The position numbers and the translations under genes were made by a program. Under the pieces are notes generated by a model. That model did no database searches. It saw only the letters and a program-made list of their open reading frames with translations, and had not been told where the DNA came from. A stretch of DNA of 64,000 nt from Atherinomorus stipes (lineage: Eukaryota > Chordata > Actinopteri > Atheriniformes > Atherinidae), in NCBI GenBank assembly GCA_023101725.1, contig JALJCO010007127.1:744001-808000 (forward strand). Reading direction: 5' to 3'. Positions within the stretch are counted from its first letter, which is position 1. The number at the start of each line of letters is the position of its first letter. This document shows positions 61,542-64,000 of the stretch, piece after piece.

Positions 61542-64000
61542 CCGGAATCACCATTACATCATGACCAAATCTAAGTTTTAATTTCTTAGCAGTGTCTACA
61601 GTTATACTTAGACACTATTTAATCAATATGTAATTCAATTGTGTATGATTATTACTGAATAATCTCTTTACAATGCACACTTGTTAGTAGTTTTTTTATA
61701 TAGCAGTAAGCTGTAAAATTAGATTTTAGCAACCTTGGTTGCAAGACAATGAAGTGGTGAATCCTTTTCTGGAATCCTTCTAAGCAGGCTTGCTGAGCAT
61801 CATTGCTTTAAATGACCATAGCTAGATTGCAGTATTTCACTTACTTGCAATTAATCAACTATTGAATTAATGATCCTTTTTTTTAAATTTCAGGTTAAAT
61901 GGCTGCAGGCTGTAGTATTGTAAAATCTTTGCAGGAATTTATCATCCTCAAACCGGCACAGATCAGACTAAAAAATCTATTTATTTTGTCCTGTCGCAAG
62001 GAATGAATTCATCACATTAATAATATAGCAATACAAAGCTTCCGATGTGGCCCTTTTAAAACCTCTTTTCAACCTCAAGTCGCAACTAATGTGCTCTTTG
62101 AGCATTCAGATTTTCCTTCTTTCTACTTCGTGAGGAAGTCTAGATGTTTTCAGTTGAGGTTAATGTCAGAGCGAACACATTTTCTGCCAGCAGCCTTTAA
62201 GTAAATCCCTCAAGCTCCATCCACAGATGTTCGTGTGCATCTTCCCACAGAGAGTGGATAAAGCAACTGAGAGCTGTGTCCTATCAGCCTGCCTCTCCCC
62301 GTCTCTGTGAAGCATCCTGGCTGCTCCTCAGATCACTGTGTTAATCTCGCCACGTTGCTTTCCTGTTTACAGCTGGGAGTGGTGGGCGCGAAATGAAAGT
62401 GTAACACAACCGTCTCACGCAGGTGTCAAAATGAGAAATATGACATTTCCCTTCTGAGATTTTATTAGTACAGATATCATTTTGCATTCAGCCTGCCTGG
62501 CGTATCATTTGGCTCCTTTTTTTTTTTATTACTATTTTGCTTGAGGACAAAATGTGATAATCATTATTATATGTCTAAAGCAGAACAGCTGTGACTGCAA
62601 AGAGAAAAGCAAAGAAAGCATTCAGGATGTGGCACAATTCTAAAATCTAAATACCCAGCTCGACAAGTGTGTTTGCTATAATTCCTACCACTCTGAATCA
62701 ATCATACAGCAGAGTTTCTTAAACAATTCCTTTTAAAAGCAAGACAGAGGCTCAGAGTCACAGCTTGATGATTAAATCTATACACCAGAAGTCCCTGCCA
62801 ACAGTTATTTTTTCCCAAGATTAATTCCCTAAATATCTAAAAAAAAATCTCTCAATGTTTCAAATCTCCCTGTGACTCAACTCACAAGTAGTTAGCGGGG
62901 GAAAGACAAGGCTGCATAAGCACACCTCCCTGTCTTTTTAAGGACACCTGTTGGGCTGCATGGCTCATCTCCTCCTCATTTAGCCGTCTGTCTGGGCTCC
63001 GTGGGGCTGATTACCAGGAAGAGCTGATTCCAGTTGCACTGCTTATCAGTCTAATTAGAGCCCCTGGCAGGTGACTTGAAGGAAGTTGTGTGTGTCGAGG
63101 ATGTTCAGGCAGAGCCATTTGTGCAGGCACAGTAGTTGGGGTATGTGCTGCGCTAAAAATGATTAAATAGAAGGGTAGAAAATTATGGCTTGAGAGCTGC
63201 GGTGACAGATGACTCTTTGTGAAGGTGTTTTTGGGGGGGGGGGGAGATTTTTCAGGCCCTTTAACAGGGAACAAGAGATGCCTTGAGGAAGTTAAAGAGA
63301 ATCTTTGGCATCGCAGTCATTTTTAAGGAAAATTTCAAGTGGTGACACCGAGCTAAGAGAAAGAGGCGACATCTTGATTAGCATCCTCTGGTGAAAGAAT
63401 TAACTGAGGCAGACTTTTGTTCTGTGAATGTTTATTTGATACATGCAGCAGAGATAAGGAAGGAGTAAAATTATGATTTAAGACAAGAAAAAAGAAGAGG
63501 TGTACACAGAAAAAAGGACAAACAGAGTGGGAAGCAGAGGCGGAAAAAACGGAGAAGAGTTGAAGACAATGTAAGAATCTACAGGGGGCGAACAAGCTTT
63601 CCAGGTAGTCTATCAGTCACTGATAAAAGGTCAGTCGTCTGCTGTTCGCACATTCAGGTGCTAATGTAACACCTCTCACACCTTCCTCGCTTGCTTGAGT
63701 CTGGCTGCCTGCAGGTTGGTGGGCAGAGAGACTGTTGTTTGTGCTAGAATAATATGTTGTAATCCCCCGTCTCAGATGTGGCCTTGACACAGGTAATTGG
63801 ACTTAGAGTGTGAGGAAGCCTGTGGCTAGATACATGCACCACTGTGAAACACACAGAATAAAGTATGATTTCAAATATGAAGGGACTTGCTCATAATCTC
63901 AAGACAGGTAAGCCCTCTTTAATATTGCTTGTAAAGTAAAGCTGTTTTGGTTATGAAAGTGCAAAATGTTGCACTTTAATATGAAACTGTAATGGTCTGC

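Larger units (their letters stand above)
48857..64000 (-). other. ptprn2 intron, 3' part (continues off the window)
   Basis: At least 15.1 kb of intron lies upstream of the ectodomain exon. The preceding coding exon, which must end one base into a codon, could not be found. Contents are listed separately: TAGC repeat, TTAA-flanked element at 52643-53264, poly-C, 23-bp duplication, SINE-like copy and (TA)n array. Purine/pyrimidine and CA-rich stretches at 54300-54340, 58420-58450 and 63225-63245 explain several open frames. A short exon could be missed by eye in a region this long. Confidence 0.7.

Overview
The window is vertebrate nuclear DNA, almost certainly from a ray-finned fish (teleost). 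It has short exons in long AT-rich introns, abundant microsatellites, and the mixture of hAT miniature elements, TTAA-flanked elements, Tc1/mariner relics and tRNA-derived SINE-like repeats typical of teleosts. No prokaryotic gene layout, CRISPR array or rRNA was seen. The species cannot be named from the sequence.

Only one gene can be supported: ptprn2 (phogrin, IA-2beta), on the minus strand and running right to left. Six consecutive coding exons are visible: 48792-48856 (end of the mature ectodomain), 14689-14904 (transmembrane), 12362-12565 (cytoplasmic Ser-rich linker), 7871-8018 (start of the PTP-like domain), 5185-5258 and 1809-1886. All junctions are GT-AG, reading phases agree across every junction, and the exons join into 785 nt (261 full codons) with no stop. 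Earlier exons (signal peptide, RESP18-like region, most of the ectodomain) lie beyond 64000. Later exons (rest of the phosphatase fold) lie before position 1.

Layout: 1-14.9 kb holds five exons with introns of 2.1-4.3 kb. 14.9-48.8 kb is one 33,887-bp intron. It contains a CpG-rich, promoter-like segment on the gene's own strand (18.37-18.9 kb), several RFX X-box-like inverted repeats, and a dense block of transposable elements from 30 to 45 kb. 48.9-64 kb is the next intron upstream in the gene, with one further TTAA-flanked element, a SINE-like copy, a (TA)n array and a 28-base poly-C run.

Most promising observations: (1) a candidate internal promoter and first exon inside ptprn2; (2) the transmembrane exon is a symmetric 216-nt exon with a weak donor, so skipping would give an in-frame soluble protein; (3) three different TTAA-flanked elements, one with a decayed THAP-like motif and one with a gene-like first exon; (4) a foldback hAT-like element nested in another, both with recognisable target-site duplications. 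All calls come from reading the sequence; no database search or alignment was run.
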